From: Lachnospiraceae bacterium
Lineage (GTDB): Bacteria; Bacillota; Clostridia; Lachnospirales; Lachnospiraceae
Assembly (NCBI GenBank): GCA_017448245.1
Contig: JAFSLV010000020.1
Coordinates: 1-64,000, forward strand
DNA: 64,000 nt
Direction of reading: 5' to 3'
Part shown: in pieces, positions 1 through 7,249 of the stretch
Position numbering within the stretch: position 1 is the first letter of the stretch
Layout of the letters: every line of letters starts with the position of its first letter
The notes under the pieces: model-generated
Seen by the model: the letters and a program-made list of their open reading frames with translations, nothing else
Databases searched by the model: none
Told to the model about the DNA's origin: nothing
Made by a program: the position numbers and the translations under genes

Positions 1-6
1 CTCTCA
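1..6 (-). rRNA. Extreme 5' end of a 16S rRNA gene (cut by window edge)
   Basis: Read on the minus strand, the last bases before the left edge are cgtgagag. In clostridial genomes the motif tgagag directly precedes TTTGATCCTGGCTCAG, the start of 16S rRNA. Together with the strong minus-strand promoter and boxA-like leader upstream, this says that a 16S gene begins at the edge and runs leftward out of the window. Only about six bases are inside, so this is an inference from position and context. Confidence 0.55.
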
Positions 7-298
7 CGTTTAAATTCTTTCATCGCTCTCGCGATGGGATTTACCTTGGAATTGTCAAGGATTTGTTTTGCCTATATGACTTCGCTCGGCAATTCACCGG
101 CCTCGAAAACGCTTCGCGTTTCCTCGGTCGCGGGCTGTCGCCCTATGCAGTCGTCGAAAACCGCTCTCTTGTGTGCAAGCACCCATCGAGCGTCTTTCTC
201 CGCCTGCGCATGGCTCATTGCCTTCGCGAAGATTCAGGGTTGTATCACTGTTCAGTTTTCAAGGTACTCGCGCTTATTATATGCGGACAGCGCACATT
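7..298 (-). other. rRNA operon leader, transcribed leftward
   Basis: This stretch has no convincing coding region. It lies between a near-consensus promoter (299-327) and the expected 16S start, and contains a boxA-like antitermination sequence at 249-266. The short open frames in it show no recognisable protein. It is best read as the untranslated, processed leader of an rRNA operon. Confidence 0.6.
249..266 (-). promoter_or_regulatory. boxA-like antitermination element in rRNA leader
   Basis: The minus strand reads tACCTTGAAAACTGAACA. It matches the CTTTGAAAACTGAA element found in leaders and spacers of Firmicutes rRNA operons, where NusB/NusE-type antitermination acts. The match to the sequence family is direct; function is inferred. 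Confidence 0.55.
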
Positions 299-327
299 AC
301 TATAACATCTGTGAATACGGATGTCAA
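299..327 (-). promoter_or_regulatory. Strong sigma-A promoter of rRNA operon
   Basis: On the minus strand there is a perfect -35 box TTGACA (322-327), a 17-bp spacer and a -10 box TATAGT (299-304). This is the best promoter match in the window, as expected for a ribosomal RNA operon. It lies between the tRNA-Ser gene and the rRNA leader. Confidence 0.75.
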
Positions 328-362
328 CCTGTTTTTCCTTATATTTTCAAGAAAAAAACGGA

Positions 363-450
363 CGGAGATGGAGGGATTTGAACCCTCGCGCCGGTCTCCC
401 GACCTACACCCTTAGCAGGGGCGCCTCTTCGGCCTCTTGAGTACATCTCC
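363..450 (-). tRNA. tRNA-Ser (anticodon GCU)
   Basis: The minus strand folds as an 88-nt class II tRNA. Acceptor arms are GGAGATG and CATCTCC with discriminator G at 363. The anticodon arm is CCCCTGCTAAGGGTG, giving anticodon GCU at 414-416. There is a long variable arm, and the T arm carries GGTTCAAATCC. The length and long variable arm are typical of serine tRNAs. No CCA is encoded. A run of seven T on the minus strand follows the gene (about 349-360) and may end its transcript. The rRNA promoter begins shortly after. Confidence 0.95.
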
Positions 451-527
451 TCGTCGGCGTGGACTACGCTTATACTCGGGCTTTCGCTGCGCTCAGCCCT
501 CGTTGCGCTCCGTCACGCCTCCTCTTT

Positions 528-551
528 GGGAAAAATGCAAGCATTTTTCCC
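528..551. repeat. 24-bp palindrome, copy 1 (core AAATGCAAGCATTT)
   Basis: gggaaaaatgca is followed by its near-exact inverse, giving a 24-bp hairpin with almost no loop. The core is almost identical to the palindrome at 581-604, so the two belong to one repeat family. The flanks of both copies are similar GC-rich ctccgttgctgctcctctt-type sequence. It could act as a bidirectional terminator or be a dispersed intergenic repeat. Confidence 0.6.
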
Positions 552-580
552 ATGCGATCGCTCCGTTGCTGCTCCTCTTC

Positions 581-604
581 CGTGAAAATGCAGGCATTTT
601 CACG
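581..604. repeat. 24-bp palindrome, copy 2 (core AAATGCAGGCATTT)
   Basis: cgtgaaaatgca is followed by its inverse ggcattttcacg. It shares the AAATGCArGCATTT core with the palindrome 30 bp away, but the outer arms differ (CGTG...CACG against GGG...CCC). Each outer arm is compensated on the other side. Paired changes of that kind suggest selection for the hairpin rather than the primary sequence. Confidence 0.6.
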
Positions 605-715
605 GGGTGCTCGCTTCGCTCGCGCATAACTCATCCCGGCCAGGGGGTGAGCAAACACTATTATAAAGAAACGCCTGCGTGCTTGTCAACGGTTTTTGCG
701 CGAAATGCAGGCTTT

Positions 716-2038
716 TTACAGGGTGCTGTTACGGAAATCATAGCGCAGATAATAGACGAGATAGAGGATGCTGGAAATCCCCCAGGTGACCGGATATACC
801 ACCATCACCGTCAGGAGCTGATGACCGAAGGCCATGACCGCCCCCTCGAGAATCGCCACGCGCAGTACGCACCAGGCGGAGAGCATGATGATCATCGGCA
901 CGATACTCTTGCCCGCACCGCGCAGCGCCGCGGCCACCGCGTGCGAGAGCGAAAGCAGGCAGTAAAAGAGCGTCGTCACCTGCAGCTTCCGGGCGCCGAT
1001 GTCGATCACCTCCGGCGTACGGTCAAAGGCGGCGATCAGATATGGTGCCAGGAAAAAGAAGAGGATCCCGATCGCCTCCGCCATGAGCACGCAGCAAAGG
1101 ATTCCGAAGCGCGCCCCCTTCCTTGCGCGTTCATAATCCTTTGCGCCGATGTTTTGCGATACAAAGGGCGTGATTGCCATCGAAAACGACGTGATCGGCA
1201 GAAAGGCAAAACCCTCGAGTTTGGAGGCCGCCCCGATGCCCGCCATTGCCATCTTGCCGAAATGGTTGACGTGCGACTGGACGACGACATTGGAAAAGCC
1301 GATGACCGCATTTTGAATACCGGCCGGCACGCCGATCCGGACGATGGTCAAAAGTGTCTTTGTGTGGATTCTGCATTTTTTGGGTATGAGGCGGTACGTT
1401 TCATCAACGCGCGTCAGATAGGCAAGGCTCATCAGCGCACTCAGGTATTGTGAGAGTATCGTTGCGAGCGCGGCGCCTCCGACCCCCATTCCGAAGACCG
1501 CGATAAATAACAGATCGAACACCACGTTGACCAGGGCGGACAGGATCAGAAAGTACAGCGGATGTCTGGAATCACCTGCCGCGCGCAGCACGCCGACGGA
1601 CTGGTTGTATAACACAAACCCCGTGGAACCCAGAAAATAAATCCTGAAGTACGAAAGCGACTCCGGCATCACGTCCGCGGGGGTCCCGATGAGGCGCAGT
1701 ATCAGGGGCGCGCAGCTCAAGCCGATGACCGACAATGCCACGCCGATGATCACCCCCATACTGATCGTCGTATGCACGGCCACCTGTGTCATCTCCTCGT
1801 CCTTTGCGCCGATATGTCTTGCAATGACAACCCCCGCGCCCATGGAAAGCCCGATAAAAAACCCGATCAGCATAAAGATGAGATTGCCGGAGCTTGATAC
1901 CGCCGCCAGCGCGCTGTTGCCCAGGAAATTGCCGACGATCAGCGAATCTGCCGTATTGTACAGCTGCTGGAACAAATTGCCCATCAGAAGCGGCAGCGCA
2001 AATGTTATCATTTTTTTCGGAATCGAGCCGCTGGTCAT
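716..2038 (-). CDS. MATE family efflux transporter (1)
   Basis: A protein of about 440 residues with roughly 12 hydrophobic segments. It begins MTSGSIPKKMITFALPL and continues with a GNLFQQLYNTADSLIVGNFLG stretch typical of bacterial MATE exporters. MATE proteins use a Na+ or H+ gradient to expel drugs or metabolites across the cytoplasmic membrane. I chose the ATG at 2038 because the family normally starts at this MTxGSIPKK motif. An in-frame ATG at 2074, directly after the stop of the upstream PII-like gene, would add 12 residues. A TATAAT box ends exactly 7 bases before the chosen ATG and there is no Shine-Dalgarno, suggesting a leaderless mRNA. The substrate is unknown. Confidence 0.9.
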   Translation of the reverse strand: MTSGSIPKKMITFALPLLMGNLFQQLYNTADSLIVGNFLGNSALAAVSSSGNLIFMLIGFFIGLSMGAGVVIARHIGAKDEEMTQVAVHTTISMGVIIGVALSVIGLSCAPLILRLIGTPADVMPESLSYFRIYFLGSTGFVLYNQSVGVLRAAGDSRHPLYFLILSALVNVVFDLLFIAVFGMGVGGAALATILSQYLSALMSLAYLTRVDETYRLIPKKCRIHTKTLLTIVRIGVPAGIQNAVIGFSNVVVQSHVNHFGKMAMAGIGAASKLEGFAFLPITSFSMAITPFVSQNIGAKDYERARKGARFGILCCVLMAEAIGILFFFLAPYLIAAFDRTPEVIDIGARKLQVTTLFYCLLSLSHAVAAALRGAGKSIVPMIIMLSAWCVLRVAILEGAVMAFGHQLLTVMVVYPVTWGISSILYLVYYLRYDFRNSTL

Positions 2039-2044
2039 GCTTTT

Positions 2045-2050
2045 ATTATA
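2045..2050 (-). promoter_or_regulatory. -10 box placed for leaderless transcription of MATE gene
   Basis: TATAAT on the minus strand ends 7 bases before the ATG at 2038, so the expected transcription start is the A of the start codon. No good -35 box is seen. The same geometry occurs in front of the adenosine deaminase and murG genes. Confidence 0.4.
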
Positions 2051-2074
2051 ACGTAATTTGTGTGGTTGCGGCAT

Positions 2075-2746
2075 TCATTCGGCGTTCAGGTTGCGGATCC
2101 CCGTGATATGCGTAACGGGCACGGAAAAAGCAATCGCTCCCGCGGGAGATTCCGGCCCGGTATGATGCAAAAACGCCTGCATGATGGCACTTCTTTGCTC
2201 TTTTTGTGCGGCGATCAGTATCAGTTCCTTTTCCTCTGCCAGCGTAACACCCAGAAACTTCTGCGCATAAGAAGCGCCCGTTCCCTTGGCGTGCAGCACG
2301 GTGCCGCCCTTGGCGCCGGCGCCCCTTGCCGCATCCATGACATCATCGGTAAATCCCCGGTTAAGGATAACCAGAATCATTTCGTAGGTGTCTTTCAGAT
2401 CGGGCGCGCCGTCTTCCGCCAGCGCATTGTTGGTTAAGAATGCCAAGGTACGTCCTCCTCCCACGCTTTTCAGGGGAACGGCAGCCATTACGCCGTTGCC
2501 CGGTACATCGATAAACATCCGCTCCTTAGCCGCGTCAAAGAGCGCATGACGGCGCTCTTCCGTTACGATACTCATGATGATTGCTTTTTCCGTCGGTTCC
2601 AGACCGTAAAAATCCAGATGCTTGCGCGTGGCGGTGCCGCTGCCCATGATCGTCACGGAAAGCGGGATTTCCTGTTCTTTGCAGATCTTTGCATAGAACT
2701 TTTCGCGCGATCTGTCAATAATGGTCACAATATTGTATAAACGCAT
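2075..2746 (-). CDS. Duplicated PII-like regulatory protein
   Basis: About 223 residues made of two PII-like halves. The first (about 4-95) starts LYNIVTIIDRSREKFYAKIC. The second (about 115-215) contains DTYEMILVILNRGFTDDVMDAARGAGAKGG and GVTLAEEKELILIAA, resembling the GlnB/GlnK fold with its loop and C-terminal strand. PII proteins sense nucleotides and small metabolites and control membrane transporters or enzymes. The start is ATG 2746 with AGGGTG in front; GTG 2749 is also possible. It lies 6 bases after the DUF1538 membrane gene, so the two surely form one operon. I infer that it gates that membrane protein. The fused-dimer arrangement differs from classical GlnB. Confidence 0.75.
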   Translation of the reverse strand: MRLYNIVTIIDRSREKFYAKICKEQEIPLSVTIMGSGTATRKHLDFYGLEPTEKAIIMSIVTEERRHALFDAAKERMFIDVPGNGVMAAVPLKSVGGGRTLAFLTNNALAEDGAPDLKDTYEMILVILNRGFTDDVMDAARGAGAKGGTVLHAKGTGASYAQKFLGVTLAEEKELILIAAQKEQRSAIMQAFLHHTGPESPAGAIAFSVPVTHITGIRNLNAE

Positions 2747-2752
2747 CACACC

Positions 2753-4267
2753 CTACCACAATTCGATGATGTCTTCGTCCGCATAATCCGCGGGTACGAG
2801 TGTTTCTTTTACTTCCGCCCCGGTCTTCCACACGGAGACGGCACCCATGATCTGTACGGTGATCAGGGGCATCAGCGCGACCAGCGCCACGATCCCGAAG
2901 GCGTCGGTGAGGAGATTGCCGCCGCAGGCCCTGCATACCCCCATGGCAAAGGGCAGCATAAAGGCCGCGGACATCGGTCCCGAAGCCACGCCGCCCGCAT
3001 CAAAGGCAATGGCGGTAAACATCCGCGGCACAAAAAAGCTCAGAATCAGCGCCGCGCCGTATCCGGGGAGTACAAACCACAGGATCGGTATGGAAAACAG
3101 AATCCTTACCATCGCGAGAACCATGGCAAAGGCAATGGCGACGGAGAGCGCAATATGCATGGACTGCTTGCTGACGGCGCCCGCACTGATCTCCTCCACC
3201 TGTGCGTTTAACACATGCACGGCAGGCTCCGCGGCAACGATAAACCACCCCATCAGCGCGACAACGGGAAGAATCAGCGCCCTGGTCCATCCGTTCGCCA
3301 GGCTCTCCCCCAGGTACAGTCCCAGCGAAGAAAAGCCTACATTGACGCCCGTAAGGAACAGCACAAGTCCCGCATACGTATAGATCAGCCCGAGCAAAAT
3401 CCTCTGAAACGGGAGCTTTTGCAGGCGCAGCACCAACAGCTGGAACACCGCAAAAAAGGCGGCCACCGGAAGCAGCGCCACCGCCACCTCTCCCATATAA
3501 CGGGGAAAAGCAAGCAGATACGCGTGACCGATATCAGCCGTGTGCGCATAGGCGCTAATCACGGAGGCCGCAATGGTGCCGCCGTCCGCTTCATAGAAAA
3601 ACCCCAAAAGGAGCACGGAAAGAATCGGACCGATGGAGCACAGCGCCACCAGACCAAAGCTGTCTTCCTCCGCCCGGGAATCGGAGCGGATGGCCGCGAC
3701 GCCCACGCCGAGCGAGATGATGAAGGGCGCGGTCATGGGGCCGGTCGTGACGCCTCCGGAATCAAAGGCGACGCTTAAGTAATCGGGATCCGCATACGCC
3801 GCAAGCAAAAAGAGAAGGCCGTAGAAAAAAAGAAGCAGCCACTGCAACCGGATCCCGAACATGATACGCGCCATGCTCAGCGCCAGAAAGAAGCCGACGC
3901 CGACCGACACGGTGCATATCAGCACGGGCGTGCTGATATGCGGCACATTGACGGCCAGCACGGAAAGGTCCGGCTCCGCCACGGTCACGAGAATGCCCAG
4001 CAAAAAAGTCAGAAGAAGAATCGCAAGGATCTTTCTGGTACGGGTAAGACGAGCGCCGATATGCGCGCCCATCCGTGTTACGGAGACCTCCGATCCGTAA
4101 GAAAAAAGCCCCAGCCCCGCAATCAAAAGAACCGTTCCGATGACAAACGACAGCATCAGATCCGTCGGCACCGGCGCGATGGTAAAACAGATGGCGGCGA
4201 CAATCAGCGCAATCGGGAGCACGCTTCCCACCGCTTCCTTCATTTTTTCCCTGAGTACGTTATGCAC
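2753..4267 (-). CDS. DUF1538 integral membrane protein
   Basis: 504 residues with about a dozen hydrophobic segments in two related halves. Each half has the motif FDAGGVxxGPM or FDSGGVTTGPM followed by a SLGVGV/PFAMGV-type segment, the hallmark of DUF1538. The biochemical role of this family is not established; the repeated-half topology suggests a transporter or channel. I set the start at GTG 4267, with AAAGGAG at ideal spacing. A longer open frame runs through the upstream tRNA-Pro gene and is therefore not coding. The downstream PII-like gene supports a transporter whose activity is tied to metabolic state. Confidence 0.8.
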   Translation of the reverse strand: MHNVLREKMKEAVGSVLPIALIVAAICFTIAPVPTDLMLSFVIGTVLLIAGLGLFSYGSEVSVTRMGAHIGARLTRTRKILAILLLTFLLGILVTVAEPDLSVLAVNVPHISTPVLICTVSVGVGFFLALSMARIMFGIRLQWLLLFFYGLLFLLAAYADPDYLSVAFDSGGVTTGPMTAPFIISLGVGVAAIRSDSRAEEDSFGLVALCSIGPILSVLLLGFFYEADGGTIAASVISAYAHTADIGHAYLLAFPRYMGEVAVALLPVAAFFAVFQLLVLRLQKLPFQRILLGLIYTYAGLVLFLTGVNVGFSSLGLYLGESLANGWTRALILPVVALMGWFIVAAEPAVHVLNAQVEEISAGAVSKQSMHIALSVAIAFAMVLAMVRILFSIPILWFVLPGYGAALILSFFVPRMFTAIAFDAGGVASGPMSAAFMLPFAMGVCRACGGNLLTDAFGIVALVALMPLITVQIMGAVSVWKTGAEVKETLVPADYADEDIIELW

Positions 4268-4294
4268 GGAAACTCCTTTGAAGATACTTGTCTT

Positions 4295-4300
4295 ATTATA
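4295..4300 (-). promoter_or_regulatory. -10 box upstream of DUF1538 operon
   Basis: TATAAT on the minus strand, 28 bases before the GTG start and followed by the AAAGGAG ribosome binding site. No clear -35 box is seen; that position falls in the hairpin at 4308-4334. Confidence 0.4.
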
Positions 4301-4307
4301 ACACAAA

Positions 4308-4334
4308 ACAGGATCATCCGGCGGATGATCCTGT
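4308..4334 (-). terminator. Terminator after tRNA-Pro
   Basis: A 13-bp stem with a one-base loop: acaggatcatccg followed by its inverse. On the minus strand it is followed by TTTTGTGTT. It sits 6 bases after the tRNA-Pro gene and before the DUF1538 promoter, as expected for a factor-independent terminator of the tRNA transcript. Confidence 0.65.
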
Positions 4335-4340
4335 CCTTCA

Positions 4341-4414
4341 TCGAGGCGACTGGATTCGAACCAGCGGCCTCTGCGTCCCGAACGCAGCGCTCTACCAAGC
4401 TGAGCCACGCCTCG
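4341..4414 (-). tRNA. tRNA-Pro (anticodon CGG)
   Basis: The minus strand gives a 74-nt cloverleaf. Acceptor arms are CGAGGCG and CGCCTCG with discriminator A. The anticodon stem-loop is CTGCGTTCGGGACGCAG with anticodon CGG, and the T loop is TTCGAAT. It is followed by a terminator hairpin at 4308-4334. Confidence 0.95.
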
Positions 4415-4501
4415 TTAGTGATGCGTATTTTTGCGGATATGATCATACTACAAAAACAATGCCCTTGTCAAACCTTGTTGACAGCGGCAAAATGCGTTAC
4501 A

Positions 4502-5113
4502 ATGGATGCGGTTACCGGCTTTGAAAAGGCACATGCGACGATCACCTATAACGGCATCGATCTCTATGCCGACGAAGAGGCGAGAAAGACCTTTGTCAAG
4601 CTCGTTCCGCAATATGTTAATCTCCGGGATATCTATACGGTGTTCCACACTCTGGAGGATGCGGGCCGGCTCTTCTTGCCCGAAGACATCCGTAACGACC
4701 GCAAAAAGAGAAAGCAGCGCGTGGAGGAGGTACTTTCGTTGTTCGGCCTGCAAAACGATCGGCGGCGAAGGGCTGCTCGATCCAAACAGCATCAAATGGG
4801 ACACGACCGCCATCGAGCATGCCGTCCGGAGCGCAAGAAAAGAGGATGAACCGTACCGGGAGACGAATACCGGGAGGAGCGCACCATCTGTTGCCGGATA
4901 CATGTGACCGATATCATCAATGAAAAAACGTCGCCCGATACGCCGGACAAAGAAGCTCCCCAGACCTATACGATCCCGGGCAGGGAGTCCGCATACGTCA
5001 ATGAATGGACAGACAGACAAGTCCTCTACAATGAAGTCGTCAGCAAGAATCTCCACCTGTATGTGCCGGAATCGGAAGAAGGACTCGAAGACTTTTTGTC
5101 TGAAAGCGACTGA
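4502..5113 (+). pseudogene. Frameshifted hypothetical gene, coupled to MATE
   Basis: One continuous protein of about 200 residues is spread over two reading frames. Residues MDAVTGFEKAHATITYNG up to LFGLQ read in frame from 4502. The frame then shifts by one near the A-run at 4752-4755 and continues TIGGEGLLDPNSIKWDTTAI. It shifts back near 4855-4863 into DEYREERTICCRIHVTDI and on to FLSESD. The two shifts compensate, so they are either natural lesions or base-call errors at two sites. The product is acidic, soluble and unrecognised. Its TGA overlaps the ATG of the next gene (TGATG), which points to a translationally coupled pair with the MATE exporter. A -10-like TACAAT overlaps the proposed ATG, so the true start is uncertain. 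Confidence 0.6.
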
Positions 5114-6486
5114 TGCATAAAACAAAGAAAAAAACCTACGAAATCGATATGGTCCACGGACCGCTCACGGGAAAGATCCTGCTCTTTGCCGTTCCGCTGA
5201 TGATCTCCGGCATCCTGCAGCTGCTCTTTAACGCGGCGGATATCATCGTGGTGGGGCAGTTTGCCAGCGACTATTCCGTGGCGGCGGTCGGCTCGACGGG
5301 ATCCCTGATCAATCTTTTGGTCTCCGTTTTTATGGGACTCTCCGTCGGCGTCAACGTCATCGTCGCGCACTATCATGCGATCGCAAGGGAAGAAGACGTG
5401 TCGGAAACCGTGCATACGGCGGTCGTGACTTCCTTTTTCGCGGGTCTTTTTCTGACCTTTTTCGGCATGCTTCTGGCGGCGCCTTTGCTTTCGCTCATGG
5501 GGACCCCCGACGAAGTCCTGCCTCTGGCGGCCGTATATCTGCGCATCTACTTTGCCGGTATGTGCGTCAATCTCCTCTACAATATCGGCTCCGCCGTATT
5601 GCGCGCCACGGGAGATACCAGACGTCCCCTGTTTTATCTCACGATCGCGGGCGTCGTCAATGTGATCCTGAATCTCTTTTTTGTCATCGTCCTGCACATG
5701 GACGTGGCCGGCGTCGCCCTTGCGACGATTCTCTCCCAGTGTATCTCCGCCGTGCTCGTTCTGCGCTGCCTTGCGACGAGCGAGGGTTCTTACCGCCTCG
5801 AGAGGAAAAAGCTCCGGATCAAAAAAGATAAGCTTCTGCGCATCCTGCAGATCGGACTGCCCGCAGGTCTGCAGGGATCGGTCTTTTCCCTCTCCAACGT
5901 CATCATCCAGTCCTCCGTCAACGCCTTTGGCGCAATGGCGATGGCGGGCAATGCCGCGGGGGCCAATATCGAAGGCTTTGTCTATGTGTCGATGAATGCC
6001 TTTTATCAGGCGTGCGTTACCTTTGTCTCACAAAACTTCGGCGCACATGAATGGAAACGGGTAAAGCGTGTGCTTGTGACCTGCCTTGTGCTCGTTGCGG
6101 GCACGGGCCTCGTCCTTGGCAATCTGTGTCATCTGTTTGCAAGGCCTTTGGTGTCCCTGTATACCTCGGATCCCGACGCGGTATCGGTGGGCATGATGCG
6201 GATCTCCGTGATCTGTACCGTCTATCTTGTGTGCGGAATGATGGAAGTGGCCTGCGGGGCCGTCAGGGGGCTTGGTGCCGCGATCACGCCGATGATCGTT
6301 GCAACCGCGGGAGCCTGCGGACTCAGAATTCTATGGATTCTCACGATCTTCAGGATGCCCGGATATCATACGCTCCGGATGCTCTATCTCTCCTATCCCG
6401 TCTCCTGGGTGGTGACGGGCATCGCGCATCTTGTCTGTTTTATCCTGCTTCTGAAACGCGCGCAGCAAGCTCTTTCACGCCCGTAA
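5113..6486 (+). CDS. MATE family efflux transporter (2)
   Basis: 457 residues with 12 predicted membrane segments. The N-terminus MVHGPLTGKILLFAVPLMISGILQLLFNAADIIVVGQF and the internal repeat ATGDTRRPLFYLTIAGVVNVILNLFFVI are typical of MATE exporters of the Firmicutes type. The ATG overlaps the stop of the frameshifted upstream gene. The 3' end overlaps the convergent HAD phosphatase by 47 bp. The substrate cannot be read from the sequence. Confidence 0.92.
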   Translation: MHKTKKKTYEIDMVHGPLTGKILLFAVPLMISGILQLLFNAADIIVVGQFASDYSVAAVGSTGSLINLLVSVFMGLSVGVNVIVAHYHAIAREEDVSETVHTAVVTSFFAGLFLTFFGMLLAAPLLSLMGTPDEVLPLAAVYLRIYFAGMCVNLLYNIGSAVLRATGDTRRPLFYLTIAGVVNVILNLFFVIVLHMDVAGVALATILSQCISAVLVLRCLATSEGSYRLERKKLRIKKDKLLRILQIGLPAGLQGSVFSLSNVIIQSSVNAFGAMAMAGNAAGANIEGFVYVSMNAFYQACVTFVSQNFGAHEWKRVKRVLVTCLVLVAGTGLVLGNLCHLFARPLVSLYTSDPDAVSVGMMRISVICTVYLVCGMMEVACGAVRGLGAAITPMIVATAGACGLRILWILTIFRMPGYHTLRMLYLSYPVSWVVTGIAHLVCFILLLKRAQQALSRP

Positions 6487-7249
6487 AGACAGCATCCGGC
6501 CGGATGTCCGATCTGCGAAGCATCTCCTCATCCGTTTCCCCCGTCAGAACGAGGATCCCCTTTGCGCCGTTCTTTATCCCTGCGGCGATGTCCGTGTAGA
6601 TCCGGTCGCCCACAAACGCAATCTGTTCCCCGGGAATCCCCGTAAGCGCTTCGATCCTGTCGACGGTTTGTGCGGAAGGCTTGCCGAAAAACACGGGGGT
6701 TTTTCCGGTGGAGGCGCTGATCAGCGCGCACATCGCCCCGCAGTCCGGGATAAAGCCTCCCTCCACGGGACAGTTGATGTCCGGATGTGTGGCGTAGAAG
6801 AGTGCGCCCTCCCGGATAAAGCGGCAGATCTTTTCCATCCGCTCATAGGTCATCGACAGATCAAAGCTCTGCACGGCGATGTCCGGATGATCGTCTGTCA
6901 GAAGAAGGCCTTTTGATCTCCAGTCATCGGCCAGTTCCTTTGTGCCGTTTAAAAAGATGCGTGCACCGGGATGGTTTTGCAAAAGAAACTGCGCCGTCAC
7001 ATCACCCGCGGTGAGAATCTTTTCTTCCGGCACGTGACATCCGAGACGCGAAAGCTTTGCCGCATACTGCGCTGCCGTACGGGATGCGTTGTTGGAAAAA
7101 AACAGATACTCCTTTTCGGGATGTGACGAAAGCACGCTAACGAGCTCGGATGCGCCGTCAATCAGCGTGTCCGACAAATAAACGGTGCCGTCCATATCGA
7201 GTACAAATAGACGGATGTGCGAAAGAAGTGCCCGGATGTCGTCATTCAC
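6440..7249 (-). CDS. HAD-IIA family sugar/nucleotide phosphatase (NagD-like)
   Basis: 269 residues. Motif I is VLDMDGTVYL near the start, motif II is FSNNASRT, and the C-terminal signature GKPSAQTVDRIE precedes VGDRIYTDIAAGIKNGAKGILVLTGET. This order, with a C2-type cap, defines the NagD/p-nitrophenylphosphatase branch of the HAD superfamily, cytoplasmic Mg2+-dependent phosphatases for small phosphate esters. I prefer GTG 7249, which overlaps the stop of the upstream EAL-HDOD gene as GTGA. GTG 7270 is also open. The exact substrate is unknown. Confidence 0.85.
   Translation of the reverse strand: MNDDIRALLSHIRLFVLDMDGTVYLSDTLIDGASELVSVLSSHPEKEYLFFSNNASRTAAQYAAKLSRLGCHVPEEKILTAGDVTAQFLLQNHPGARIFLNGTKELADDWRSKGLLLTDDHPDIAVQSFDLSMTYERMEKICRFIREGALFYATHPDINCPVEGGFIPDCGAMCALISASTGKTPVFFGKPSAQTVDRIEALTGIPGEQIAFVGDRIYTDIAAGIKNGAKGILVLTGETDEEMLRRSDIRPDAVFTGVKELAARVSEAG

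Larger units (their letters stand above)
451..715. other. Intergenic stretch with palindromic repeats, no supported gene
   Basis: This stretch lies between tRNA-Ser and a MATE gene. It carries two similar 24-nt palindromes (528-551 and 581-604) and a partial third copy of their core (about 702-712). A 62-codon minus-strand open frame spans it, but that frame is made of the repeats and has no ribosome binding site, so I do not call it a gene. Confidence 0.55.

Noticed and set aside
470-658. 62-codon minus-strand open frame
   Set aside because: It is built from the two palindromic repeats and their GC-rich flanks, and has no ribosome binding site.
437-1453. 338-codon plus-strand open frame
   Set aside because: It covers repeats and then lies antisense to the MATE gene; its composition is that of a shadow frame.
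4268-4408. N-terminal extension of the DUF1538 gene
   Set aside because: It runs through the terminator and the tRNA-Pro gene; a GTG with a strong AAAGGAG site lies at 4267.
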